A DNA stretch of 64,000 nt from Nostoc sp. UHCC 0702 (GTDB lineage Bacteria > Cyanobacteriota > Cyanobacteriia > Cyanobacteriales > Nostocaceae): the NCBI GenBank assembly GCA_017164015.1, contig CP071065.1, positions 3,252,501-3,316,500 of the forward strand. Reading direction: 5' to 3'. Each line of letters opens with the position of its first letter. Position 1 is the first letter of the stretch. Below the pieces are notes generated by a model. It did not search any database. It was not told the DNA's origin and saw only the letters and a program-made list of their open reading frames with translations. Made by a program: the position numbers and the translations under genes. Shown piece by piece: positions 42,106-51,320 of the stretch.

Positions 42106-42182
42106 AGTCATTAGTCAGTAGTCAGTGGTCAGTAGCAATTGCCAACTGACAACTGACAACTGACAACTGACAACTGACAAAT
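42106..42182. repeat. Tandem repeat hairpin (GTCAGTRGTCAGT / ACTGACAACTGAC)
   Basis: GTCAGTAGTCAGTGGTCAGT on the left faces five ACTGACA heptamers on the right, forming a potential stem in the atpA-gamma spacer. The same GTCAGTTG family occurs at 30327, 36228 and 59205. Confidence 0.8.
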
Positions 42183-42193
42183 AATTTAAAATT

Positions 42194-43141
42194 ATGCCTA
42201 ACCTCAAAGCAATACGCGATCGCATTCAGTCGGTCAAAAACACCAAAAAAATTACAGAAGCCATGCGCCTAGTGGCGGCGGCGAGAGTGCGCCGGGCGCA
42301 AGAACAAGTGTTGGCAACTCGTCCCTTTGCCGACCGTTTGGCACAAGTTTTGTATGGTCTGCAAAGTCGTCTGCGCTTTGAAGAAGCCAACCTACCACTA
42401 CTAAGAAAACGGGAAGTGAAGTCAGTAGGACTGTTGGTCATCTCAGGCGATCGCGGTTTGTGTGGCGGCTACAACAGTAACGTTATCCGTCGTGCAGAAA
42501 ATCGGGCCAAGGAACTCCAGGCTGAAGGTGTAAATTACACATTTGTGGTTGTTGGACGCAAAGCTGGACAATACTTTCAACGCCGCAATCAGCCCATTGA
42601 TGGCACATACAGTGGCTTAGAGCAAATTCCTACCGCAGCAGAAGCCAATGAAATTGCCGACCAGCTACTTTCTTTGTTCCTTTCGGAAAAAGTAGACCGC
42701 ATCGAATTAATTTATACCAAATTCGTCTCCTTGGTAAGCTCCCGTCCTGTGGTGCAAACCCTGCTACCCCTTGATCTGCAAGGACTAGAAGCAGGTGATG
42801 ACGAAATCTTCCGCCTGACAACTCGTGGCGGTCAATTCCAGGTGGAACGGGAGAAAGTGACTCAACAAGTCCGGGCTTTCCCCCGGGACATGATTTTCGA
42901 GCAAGATCCAGTACAGATTCTAGATTCTCTGTTGCCTCTGTATTTAAGTAACCAGTTGTTACGGGCGCTACAAGAATCTGCTGCTAGTGAACTAGCTGCT
43001 CGGATGACAGCCATGAGCAACGCCAGTGAAAACGCTGGTGAGTTGATTACCACCCTAACGCTGTCTTATAACAAAGCCCGACAAGCCGCAATTACTCAAG
43101 AACTTCTTGAGGTTGTTGGCGGTGCCGAAGCGTTAACTTAG
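42194..43141 (+). CDS. atpG: ATP synthase subunit gamma
   Basis: The central rotor shaft of F1 (atpC in cyanobacterial maps), 315 residues. The N-terminal helix [20 protein letters not shown] and the C-terminal signature [20 protein letters not shown] are diagnostic. The mid-region insert typical of photosynthetic gamma subunits is present (about 195-235), but without the paired cysteines of chloroplast redox control, as expected for a cyanobacterium. Last gene of this operon; beta and epsilon are encoded elsewhere. Confidence 0.97.
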   Translation: MPNLKAIRDRIQSVKNTKKITEAMRLVAAARVRRAQEQVLATRPFADRLAQVLYGLQSRLRFEEANLPLLRKREVKSVGLLVISGDRGLCGGYNSNVIRRAENRAKELQAEGVNYTFVVVGRKAGQYFQRRNQPIDGTYSGLEQIPTAAEANEIADQLLSLFLSEKVDRIELIYTKFVSLVSSRPVVQTLLPLDLQGLEAGDDEIFRLTTRGGQFQVEREKVTQQVRAFPRDMIFEQDPVQILDSLLPLYLSNQLLRALQESAASELAARMTAMSNASENAGELITTLTLSYNKARQAAITQELLEVVGGAEALT

Positions 43142-43166
43142 GGAATTAGTGATTGTTAATTGTAAT

Positions 43167-43213
43167 AAATAGCTAATTGCTAGTTGTTTGAAAATTAGCA
43201 GTTAGCTATTTTT
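43167..43213 (+). terminator. Probable atp operon terminator
   Basis: Arms AAATAGCTAA (43167-43176) and TTAGCTATTT (43202-43211), with extra inner pairing, are followed by TTTTGTT about 25 bp after the gamma stop codon. Confidence 0.65.
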
Positions 43214-43273
43214 GTTATTTAAGAACTTGCAATTATCCAAAATGCAGAATGGCGCTTTGGTGATGATAACTTC

Positions 43274-43420
43274 AACGTGAGTTCGACAAGCGCTGTTTTG
43301 ACCTCTCCCCCGACCCCTCTCCTACGAGGAGAGGGGAGTAAAACCGTGATTTTTTCGTTTCTCCTCCCTCGCCTAAATGGAGAGGGAGGGCGGGAGGGAG
43401 AGGTTTATCGAACTCACGTT
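43274..43420. mobile_element. MITE-like element, family E (TIR AACGTGAGTTCGA)
   Basis: A 147-bp element with perfect 13-bp inverted ends at 43274-43286 and 43408-43420. Two internal hairpins of CCCCTCTCC/GGAGAGGGG type are present. Its right end overlaps the stop codon of the RTX gene at 43419, supplying a TAA where the two paralogues have TGA. Confidence 0.8.
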
Positions 43421-46400
43421 AAACAATAGTGAAATTACTAGCGCTTAGGGATACTCCGCCTGTTAACTGTGCTAATTGTTGTTGAGTAAATCCACTGTCA
43501 CTGCCATCAAGGTCGAAGTATAGTGCGCCAGTGACATTATCGAAGATAAATCGTTGGGCGCTGGTGATTGCGGCTGTGCCAATTACAAACTGACTTTGTG
43601 ATAGTGAACCTGCTACTAAGCCACCACCAAAGCCATTAGCTGATATCTGAATCAAGTCTTGGCTTGAATCAAAGTTGTTAATGGTATCAACACCTTCAGT
43701 GTAATTACTGTAAGCAAAAGTATCAACACCAGAAGCACCAGTCAACACATCATTACCATTTCCACCGATGAGCAGGTTATTACCGTAAGTATCGTACACA
43801 GATAAAGTATCGTTGCCAGCACCACCATTGAGGGTATCATTGCCTTCAATGGTATAAAAATCTCCTTCGCCTCCAGAGAGGTAATCATCTCCATTTCCGC
43901 CAAGTATACTGTCAGCGTAGCCTGAACCAGTGATAAATAAAGCCTCAATATTCTGGAAGTTAACCGCAGAGTCGCCAGCTATTGTAATTGTGCCATTGGT
44001 AGTAGTTGAATCCAGAGTGACGACGATCGCTCTGGAAGGGTAAGGGCTTCCTCGAAAATCTAAGGAGTAATTGGCATATAGGCGATCGTTACCAGTCCCA
44101 CCATCTACTGTAGAAGAAGAAGAGGACAGCGCTATAGAATCATCACCTGCGCCGCTCTTAATCGTATCATCACCACCAGCGCCGTTGAAGGAATCGTTAC
44201 CATTTCCCCCCACTAAACTGTCACTGTATTGTGTACCACTAATAGAGAAAACCTCGATATTCTGGAAGTTAACCACAGAGTCACCAACTGTAATCGTGCC
44301 ATTGTTGGTGGTTAAATCTAAAGTTGTGATGATTCCCTGTGGAATCAAGAAGGCGTTGTAAGAGGAAACGAAGTAATCGTTACCAGTCCCCCCATCTACC
44401 GTCAAAGTTTGTGCAGAGTATGGACTAGGAAGGTAGACAGAAAAGTAATCATTGCCATCGCCGCCATCGAGTAGACTGTCACCAGAACCATAGTCACCCT
44501 CATCGCCTCCGGGAGATTCTATATAATCGTCACCTGCACCACCCTTGATGGTATCATTACCACCACTGCCACCGTCGAAGGTATCGTTACCATTTCCTCC
44601 GACTAAACTATCACTGTAGGCACTACCAGTAATAGATAAAACCTCGATATTCTGGAAGCTAATTTGATAGTTGCTAGCTGTAATCGTACCATTGGTGTTG
44701 CTTGAGTCTAAAGTTGTGACGATTCCTTCCGTAGCAGAGGAGTAACTGGCACTTAAATAATCGTTACCTGTGCCACCATCTACTGTCACAGTAGTTAAGG
44801 AAGTAGAGTTAAAATTATACGGAAAGATATCAATCCTATCATTGCCACTGCCGCCATCCAGTAAACTGTCACCTGAACCAGAGTTTGTAGATAAATAATC
44901 GTCACCAGCGCCGCCCTTAATGGTATCAGCACCACCACTGCCGCCATTGAGGGTGTCATTGCCATTTCCCCCTAGTAAACTATCACTATAAGCTGAACCA
45001 TTGATTTGTAAATTCTCAATACTCTGAAAGTTAATCACAGAGTCGCCAGCCGTAATCGTTCCATTGGTGGTAGTTGAGTCTAAAGTCGTGATAACTCCCA
45101 CTTCAGCACTGTAGTAACTGATGTTCAAAGAATCATTGCCACTGCCGCCGTCGAGCAGACTGTTACCGGAACTATAAAACTTAGATAAATAATCGTCACC
45201 AGCGCCGCCCTTAATGGTATCATTACCATCACGACCGTAGAAGGTATCGTTACCATTTCCCCCCAATAAACTATCACTGTAATCTGTACCAGTAATAGAT
45301 AAAACCTCGATATTCTCAAAGTTAATTACAGAGTTGCCAGCCGTAATCGTGCCAGAAGTGGTAGTTTGATCTAAAGTTGTGATGATACCCTCTATATCAT
45401 AGTCAAAATTGGCGGATAAAGAATCATTACCTTTTCCGCCATTTAGGGTATTGTTACCACTCGAATAACTAACATCAAGATTGTCATTTCCTGCGCCACC
45501 ATCTAGGGTATTGTTACCACTCGAAAAATTAGCAGAAAGATTGTCATTACCTGAACCGCCATCAAGAAGATTATTTCCAGAGGAAATATAAACACTTAAG
45601 TTGTCATCACCTGCGCCGCCATTTAGGGTATTATTTCCAGTGGAATAGTCTGCATAAAGTCTGTCATTTCCATTGCCGCCATCGAGCAGACTGTTACCTG
45701 AACTAAAGTGGACAGAATAGTCATAATAGTCGAAGTAGCCTCCCGAAGATAAATAATCGTCACCAGCACCGCCCTTAATAGTATTATCACCACCACTGCG
45801 GTCTTCGAGGGTGTCATTACCATTTCCCCCTAATAAACTATCACTGTATTCTGTACCGAAAAGAATTAAAGTCTCAATATTCTCAAAGTTAATTACAGAG
45901 TTGCCAGTCCTAATTGTGCCAGAAGTGGTGTTTTTATTTAAAGTTGTAATGATACCCTCTGTAGCAGAGTAAAAACTAGCGTTTAAAGTATCGTTACCTT
46001 TTCCGCCATTTAGGGTATTATTACCACTCGGATAGGAAGCACTGAGATAGTCATTTCCTTCTTTGCCATCAAGAAGATTATTTCCAGAGGAATTATAAAT
46101 ACTTAAGTAGTCATCGCCTTTTCCGCCTTTTAAGGTATTATTACCACTTGCATAGAAAGCACTGAGATAGTCATTTCCTTCTCCGCCATCAAGCAGATTG
46201 TTTCCAGAAGAATTCTCAATCCTTAAGTAGTCATCGCCTGCACCACCATAGAGACTATTATTTCCTAGACTATCTTGGAGATAATCATTGTCATCGCCAC
46301 CATCAAGCTTGTCGTTTCCCGCTTCTCCATAGAGACTATCTGCTCCAGCTAAACCTTTAATGGTGTCATTGCCATCTCCACCATACAGGACGTTACTGCT

Positions 46401-46763
46401 GGCATTACCCGTAATCAAGTTATTCAATGCATTGCCATAGCCATCAATGGCTGTTGTACCTGTGAGAGTGAGGTTTTCTGTGTAATCACCCAACGTCCAG
46501 TTAACGGATGATTTGACTGTATCAACTCCGCCATAGTCGCCACCCGAACCATTATCTTCACTGACTATATCTCCAGTGCTGTCAACAATGTAAATGTCGT
46601 TACCTGACCCACCTGTTAAGCTATCATTGCCAGTGCCACCATCTAAGGTGTCGTTGCCACTATTTCCATAAAGAGTGTCATCTCCACCCTTACCTTTGAT
46701 ATTGTCATTATAAATTGTACCAATCAAGTTTTCTGAGTTGTTATTACCAGTAATATTCGCCAT
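43419..46763 (-). CDS. RTX (hemolysin-type calcium-binding repeat) protein 1
   Basis: A 1114-residue protein from the ATG at 46763 (GGAGGA five bases upstream; the longer frame needs a TTG). It is built almost wholly of GGxGxDxLx nonapeptides, which form a Ca2+-binding parallel beta-roll. Two kinds of spacer recur: (S)SGNNxLDGG units, and a roughly 90-residue module with ITTLDxTTTxGTITAG, INFQNIE and SDSLLGGNGND. The last 100 residues (DTINNFDSSQDLIQISANGF to SASNFTIV) are shared with its two neighbours and probably carry the type I secretion signal. No secretion genes are adjacent. Probably extracellular. Confidence 0.92.
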   Translation of the reverse strand: MANITGNNNSENLIGTIYNDNIKGKGGDDTLYGNSGNDTLDGGTGNDSLTGGSGNDIYIVDSTGDIVSEDNGSGGDYGGVDTVKSSVNWTLGDYTENLTLTGTTAIDGYGNALNNLITGNASSNVLYGGDGNDTIKGLAGADSLYGEAGNDKLDGGDDNDYLQDSLGNNSLYGGAGDDYLRIENSSGNNLLDGGEGNDYLSAFYASGNNTLKGGKGDDYLSIYNSSGNNLLDGKEGNDYLSASYPSGNNTLNGGKGNDTLNASFYSATEGIITTLNKNTTSGTIRTGNSVINFENIETLILFGTEYSDSLLGGNGNDTLEDRSGGDNTIKGGAGDDYLSSGGYFDYYDYSVHFSSGNSLLDGGNGNDRLYADYSTGNNTLNGGAGDDNLSVYISSGNNLLDGGSGNDNLSANFSSGNNTLDGGAGNDNLDVSYSSGNNTLNGGKGNDSLSANFDYDIEGIITTLDQTTTSGTITAGNSVINFENIEVLSITGTDYSDSLLGGNGNDTFYGRDGNDTIKGGAGDDYLSKFYSSGNSLLDGGSGNDSLNISYYSAEVGVITTLDSTTTNGTITAGDSVINFQSIENLQINGSAYSDSLLGGNGNDTLNGGSGGADTIKGGAGDDYLSTNSGSGDSLLDGGSGNDRIDIFPYNFNSTSLTTVTVDGGTGNDYLSASYSSATEGIVTTLDSSNTNGTITASNYQISFQNIEVLSITGSAYSDSLVGGNGNDTFDGGSGGNDTIKGGAGDDYIESPGGDEGDYGSGDSLLDGGDGNDYFSVYLPSPYSAQTLTVDGGTGNDYFVSSYNAFLIPQGIITTLDLTTNNGTITVGDSVVNFQNIEVFSISGTQYSDSLVGGNGNDSFNGAGGDDTIKSGAGDDSIALSSSSSTVDGGTGNDRLYANYSLDFRGSPYPSRAIVVTLDSTTTNGTITIAGDSAVNFQNIEALFITGSGYADSILGGNGDDYLSGGEGDFYTIEGNDTLNGGAGNDTLSVYDTYGNNLLIGGNGNDVLTGASGVDTFAYSNYTEGVDTINNFDSSQDLIQISANGFGGGLVAGSLSQSQFVIGTAAITSAQRFIFDNVTGALYFDLDGSDSGFTQQQLAQLTGGVSLSASNFTIV

Positions 46764-47098
46764 ATTTTCCTCCAATTAAATTCAGTCAATATGTGATTGA
46801 AACTTTTTGCGCTTCACAGCCTGAAAAATTCTTGAAACTCAGTATCTATTGCACTTTTACAAGATGTTTATTCTCTACCAGAATCAACAGGTCAATTACA
46901 AACTTTCAAAGCCTTTGCTTGTTCTATAATTGTGTGGAAATTATAGAAACTGTGGGCAGTTAAACAAATACTCCTAAATCAATTATCCAGTTTTGTAGAG
47001 TATGAAGTGCTTAGATTACGCAGATTCCTCAGATAGTGCGATCGCTCTTGCTCACACACCCTACAAATCGGATATTCTTTTGAGTTGAAGTTTCTAAC
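46764..47098 (-). promoter_or_regulatory. Upstream region of RTX 1, homologous to that of RTX 2
   Basis: The gap carries TTTTTGCGCTTCACA, AAATTCTTGA and ATTGCACTTTTA-x-AAGATG in the same order as 49365-49460. It later has TCAATTA-x-CCA-x-TTTTGTAGA, as at 49562-49590. The duplication of RTX genes therefore included the upstream DNA. Promoter elements could not be pinned down. Confidence 0.6.
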
Positions 47099-49348
47099 TC
47101 AAACAATGGTAAAGTTGCTAGCGCTTAGGGACACTCCGCCTGTTATCTGTGCTAATTGTCGCTGAGCAAATCCACTGTCACTGCCATCAAGGTCGAAGTA
47201 CAGTGCGCCTGTAGTATCATCGTAGATGAATCGTTGAGCGCTGCTGGTTGCGGCTGTACCAATGACAAACTGAGTCTCTAATAATGAACCTGCTACTAAG
47301 CCACCACCAAAGCCATTAGCTGATACCTGAATCAAGTCTCGACTCGTATTGAAGTTGTTAATGGTATCAACACCTTCAGTGTAATTACTGTAAATAAAGG
47401 TATCAACACCATCTCCGCCAGTCAACAGATCATTGCCATCTCCACCGATGAGCAGGTTTCGACCATAACTACCGTACACAGATAAAGTATCGTTGCCAGC
47501 ACCACCATTGAGCGTATCATTACCATTATAGTCACCGAGATCTCCATCACCCCCCTGGAGATAATCGTTACCATTTCCGCTCAGTATACTATCACTGTAT
47601 AGTGTGCCAATGATCGATAAACCTTCAATATTCTGGAAGTTAATTTCAGAGACACCATCTGTAATGGTGCTACTGTTGGTAGTTGGATCTAAAGTGGTGA
47701 CAATTGTGACGGGATACGAAGGGTATGGCCCAAAATAGATAGATAAAATATCGTTTTCTGTTCCACCATCTACTTTCACTGTAGAAGCAAGGTCGGGATT
47801 ATCTGAAAAATACACCCCTATAGAATCGTTCCCAGCGCCGCCATTAATCGTATCATTACCACCGTAGCTTCCGTTGAGGTAATCGTTACCATTTCCTCCT
47901 AGTAAACTATCACTGTAGGATGAACCACTAATTCTGAAATACTCTATACTCTGGAAACTAATTTGATAATTACCGGCCTTAATTGTGCCATTGGTGGTGG
48001 TTGAGTCTAGAGTTGTGACAATTCCCTCTGAAGCGTTGTAGAAATTGGCGTTCAAAAAATCGTAACCTGTCCCGCCATCTACTATCACAGCTGATGAGGA
48101 AGTTGAGTAATCATTATAATCAGCAAATAAAGATAAAGTATCGTCACCAGCACCGCCTTTGATCGTATCACTACTTCCACTCCCAGCATCGAGGTCATCA
48201 TTGCCATTTCCTCCTAGCAAACTATCACTGTAGTCTGTACCAATAATGGAAAAAGCTTCAATATTCTGGAAGTTAATTTCATAGTTGCCAGCTTTAATTG
48301 TGCCAGAAGTTGTGGTTGTATCTAAAGTTGTGACGATTGGCTGTAAAACATTGAAGAAATAAGATGAAAAAGAATCGTAACCTGTCCCACCATTTACTAT
48401 CACAGTTACTAAGGAAGTTGGGTAACTATCAAAAGGATAAGAAATGCCAAACAGATCATTACCATCTCCGCCGATGAGGGTGTTGCTACCGGAACTATTG
48501 GACGCATATAACGTATCGTCACCATTTCCCCCATTAACAGTATTGTTGCCGCTAGAACCATAAATACCTAATTGATCATTACCATCTCCGCCAATCAGGG
48601 TATTGTTGCCTCTGGAGTAGTCTACATACAAGCTATCGTTGCCATCTCCGGCAATCAGAAGATTATTTCCTTTGGAATAGTAAGCATACAAATTATCGTT
48701 ACCTGTTCCTCCTTTGAGGGTATTGTTGCCACTGGAAGAAGTAACGTAAAGACTGTCACTTCCTAAACCACCATCAAGAAGATTGTTTCCAGAGGAATAA
48801 GAAACATCTAACCGATCATTGCCAGCACCACCGCATAGACTATTATTTCCTTCATCACCTGCCAGATAATCATTACCATTGCCCCCTGAAAGCTTGTCGT
48901 CTCCTGCACCTCCATAGATTGTGTCATCTCCAGCCTCACCTAGTATGCTGTCATTACCATCTCCACCAGAGAGAATGTTACTGGCAGAATTACCTTTAAT
49001 CCAGTTATTCAGTGCATTGCCGTTGCCGTTAATGGCTGTTGTATCTGTGAGGGTGAGGTTTTCTAGATAAGTACCTAATGTCCAGTCAACGGACGACTTG
49101 ACTGTATCAACTCCGCCATAGTCGCCACCATTCCCATTATCTTCACTGACAATATCTGCCGTGCTATCAACGATATAAGTATCGTTACCTGACCCACCAG
49201 ATAAGCTATCATTGCCAGTGCCACCATCTAAGGTGTCGTTGCCACTATCTCCAATTAGGGTGTCATCTCCACCCTTACCTTTGATATTGTCATTATAAAT
49301 TGTGCCAATCAACGTTTCTGGTTGATCAATTCCAATGATAGTTGCCAT
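47099..49348 (-). CDS. RTX (hemolysin-type calcium-binding repeat) protein 2
   Basis: A 749-residue paralogue of the proteins on either side, from the ATG at 49348. That start (MATIIGIDQPETLIGTIYND) matches the third copy; the frame to 49438 runs into duplicated upstream DNA and is rejected. The architecture is the same: an N-terminal RTX block, a VDTVKSSVDWTLGTYLENLT module near residue 75, repeated ITTLD...INFQNIE modules, and the shared C-terminal domain ending SASNFTIV. It ends with TGA. Likely secreted by a type I system encoded elsewhere (family knowledge). Confidence 0.92.
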   Translation of the reverse strand: MATIIGIDQPETLIGTIYNDNIKGKGGDDTLIGDSGNDTLDGGTGNDSLSGGSGNDTYIVDSTADIVSEDNGNGGDYGGVDTVKSSVDWTLGTYLENLTLTDTTAINGNGNALNNWIKGNSASNILSGGDGNDSILGEAGDDTIYGGAGDDKLSGGNGNDYLAGDEGNNSLCGGAGNDRLDVSYSSGNNLLDGGLGSDSLYVTSSSGNNTLKGGTGNDNLYAYYSKGNNLLIAGDGNDSLYVDYSRGNNTLIGGDGNDQLGIYGSSGNNTVNGGNGDDTLYASNSSGSNTLIGGDGNDLFGISYPFDSYPTSLVTVIVNGGTGYDSFSSYFFNVLQPIVTTLDTTTTSGTIKAGNYEINFQNIEAFSIIGTDYSDSLLGGNGNDDLDAGSGSSDTIKGGAGDDTLSLFADYNDYSTSSSAVIVDGGTGYDFLNANFYNASEGIVTTLDSTTTNGTIKAGNYQISFQSIEYFRISGSSYSDSLLGGNGNDYLNGSYGGNDTINGGAGNDSIGVYFSDNPDLASTVKVDGGTENDILSIYFGPYPSYPVTIVTTLDPTTNSSTITDGVSEINFQNIEGLSIIGTLYSDSILSGNGNDYLQGGDGDLGDYNGNDTLNGGAGNDTLSVYGSYGRNLLIGGDGNDLLTGGDGVDTFIYSNYTEGVDTINNFNTSRDLIQVSANGFGGGLVAGSLLETQFVIGTAATSSAQRFIYDDTTGALYFDLDGSDSGFAQRQLAQITGGVSLSASNFTIV

Positions 49349-49670
49349 ATTTTTATCCAATTGAATTATGTCAATATTTGCTTGAAACTTTTTGCGCTTC
49401 ACATTCAAAAAATTCTTGATGTTCAGTATCGATTGCACTTTTATAAGATGTTTATTTTAGGAGAGATTAAACATCTTATAAATGACAAATTTCACAGCTT
49501 TTTAGTGTTAAGTGATTATCTTTTAGTCCTACAAACTGCGTGCAGTAACAGAAATAATCCTAACTCAATTAACCAATTTTGTAGAATGTGAAATGCAAAA
49601 GGCATAAAGCAGATTCATTAAATGAAAGTTTGTCCTGTCTTGAATATTGTTTGAAGTTAAAATCTCTAAC
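49349..49670 (-). promoter_or_regulatory. Upstream region of RTX 2
   Basis: Contains the blocks shared with 46785-47010 (see that entry). No further gene or terminator is evident. Confidence 0.5.
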
Positions 49671-51092
49671 TCAAACAATGGTGAAGTTGCTGGCACTTAA
49701 GGTTACTCCACCTGTTAACTGTGCTAATTGTTGTTGAGTAAATCCACTGCCACTCCCATCAAGGTCAAAGTACAGTGCGCCAGTGGTATTATCGTAGATA
49801 AATCTTTGGGCGTTCGTGGTTGCGGCTGTACCTATCACAAACTGACTTTCTGATAGTGAACCTGCTGTTAACCCGCCACCAAAGCCATTAGCTGATACCT
49901 GAATCAAGTCTTGACTCGAATCGAAGTTGTTAATAGTATCAACACCTTCAGTGTAATTACTGTAAGCAAAGGTATCGACACCATAACCACCAGTCAAGAT
50001 ATCATTGCCATCCCCGCCATCGAGCAGACTGTAACCTGTATAGTAGACATATATGGTATCGTCGCCAGCGCCGCCTTTAATGGTATCATTACCAGCAAAG
50101 CCACCATCGAGGTCATCGTTGCCATTTCCTCCTAGTAAACTATCACTGTTGACAGTGCCGTAAATCCTAAAGCGTTCGATATCCTGGAAGAACATTTGAA
50201 AGTTGCCAGCTGTAATCGTGCCATTAGTGTTAGTTGTATCCAGAGTTGTCAGGATTCCCTCCTGAGCTGAAGAATAATCTGCATATAAATAATCGTTACC
50301 CTTTCCTCCATCTACTGTCTGAATTGTTAAAGAATTCGAGTCAATGTACATGCTGGAGAAAAGCAAATTATCATTGCCATCTCCACCATTGAAGGTATTG
50401 CTGCCAATGTAATATTCTAAAGAATCGAAAGAATAAAGTAAGAGATCATTGCCGTTTCCCCCATCGAGTACATTGTTACCAGAGCCAGATGCTCTTAAGT
50501 AATCGCTGCCGTTTCCCCCATCGAGTACATTGTTACCAGAGCTAGATGCTGTTAAGTAATCGTTACCAGCACCACCATAGAGACTGTTATTTCCGAGGCT
50601 ATCTTGAAGATAATCATCACCATCGCCCCCATAAAGCTTATCGTTTCCCGCTTCTCCATAGATTGTGTCATCTCCAGCAAAACCTCTAATGCTGTCATCA
50701 CCATCTCCACCATACACGGTGTTACTGCTAGCATTACCCGTAATAGAGTTATTCAGTGCATTGCCACTGCCGTTAATGGCTGCTGTGCCTGTGAGGGTGA
50801 GGTTTTCTAGATAATCGCCCAATGTCCAGTCAACGGATGATTTGACTGTATCAATTCCGCCAGAGTCGCCACCCGAACCATTATCTTCACTGACAATATC
50901 TCCGGTGCTATCAACAATATAAGTATCGTTACCTGACCCACCTTTCAAGGTATCATTGCCAGTGCCACCATCTAATGTGTCATTGCCACTATCTCCAATT
51001 AGTGTGTCATTACCCCCTTTGCCCTTGATATTGTCATTATAAATTGTGCCAATCAAGGTTTCTGGTTGATTAATACCAATGATAGTTGCCAT
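49671..51092 (-). CDS. RTX (hemolysin-type calcium-binding repeat) protein 3
   Basis: The shortest paralogue, 473 residues from the ATG at 51092 (GGAGA upstream; the four-codon longer frame is not needed). It keeps the common N-terminal 135 residues (ETLIGTIYNDNIKGKGG, VDTVKSSVDWTLGDYLENLT). It has a reduced middle with one ITTLD-type module, and the common C-terminal domain ending SASNFTIV. The differences in length among the three genes lie only in the number of middle modules. Calcium-dependent folding outside the cell is expected from the family. Confidence 0.92.
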   Translation of the reverse strand: MATIIGINQPETLIGTIYNDNIKGKGGNDTLIGDSGNDTLDGGTGNDTLKGGSGNDTYIVDSTGDIVSEDNGSGGDSGGIDTVKSSVDWTLGDYLENLTLTGTAAINGSGNALNNSITGNASSNTVYGGDGDDSIRGFAGDDTIYGEAGNDKLYGGDGDDYLQDSLGNNSLYGGAGNDYLTASSSGNNVLDGGNGSDYLRASGSGNNVLDGGNGNDLLLYSFDSLEYYIGSNTFNGGDGNDNLLFSSMYIDSNSLTIQTVDGGKGNDYLYADYSSAQEGILTTLDTTNTNGTITAGNFQMFFQDIERFRIYGTVNSDSLLGGNGNDDLDGGFAGNDTIKGGAGDDTIYVYYTGYSLLDGGDGNDILTGGYGVDTFAYSNYTEGVDTINNFDSSQDLIQVSANGFGGGLTAGSLSESQFVIGTAATTNAQRFIYDNTTGALYFDLDGSGSGFTQQQLAQLTGGVTLSASNFTIV

Positions 51093-51320
51093 ATTTTTCT
51101 CCAAGTGAGTTCAAGAATAGTTTGAATTTGTGAGGATTTACCTTTTAGTTTTATCTCAATAAATTGAGATGTTTTTATCCGTATTCAAGGATAAAAAATT
51201 GAGAATTCATCTTTGATCCTTATTTATTTCTTGGTTAGGAGTAAAAAATTGTCTTTGTTATGGTTTACTTGTGCTTGCTTTTGGGGGTGTTTTAACTATC
51301 TTAAAATTCATACCAACTCA

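Noticed and set aside
43742-45823. Shadow ORFs on both strands within the RTX genes
   Set aside because: They follow from the repetitive composition of the RTX genes and have repeat-derived, low-complexity products.
49349-49438. N-terminal extension of RTX protein 2
   Set aside because: It is upstream DNA homologous to the non-coding region before RTX 1. The paralogues start at MATI/MANI.
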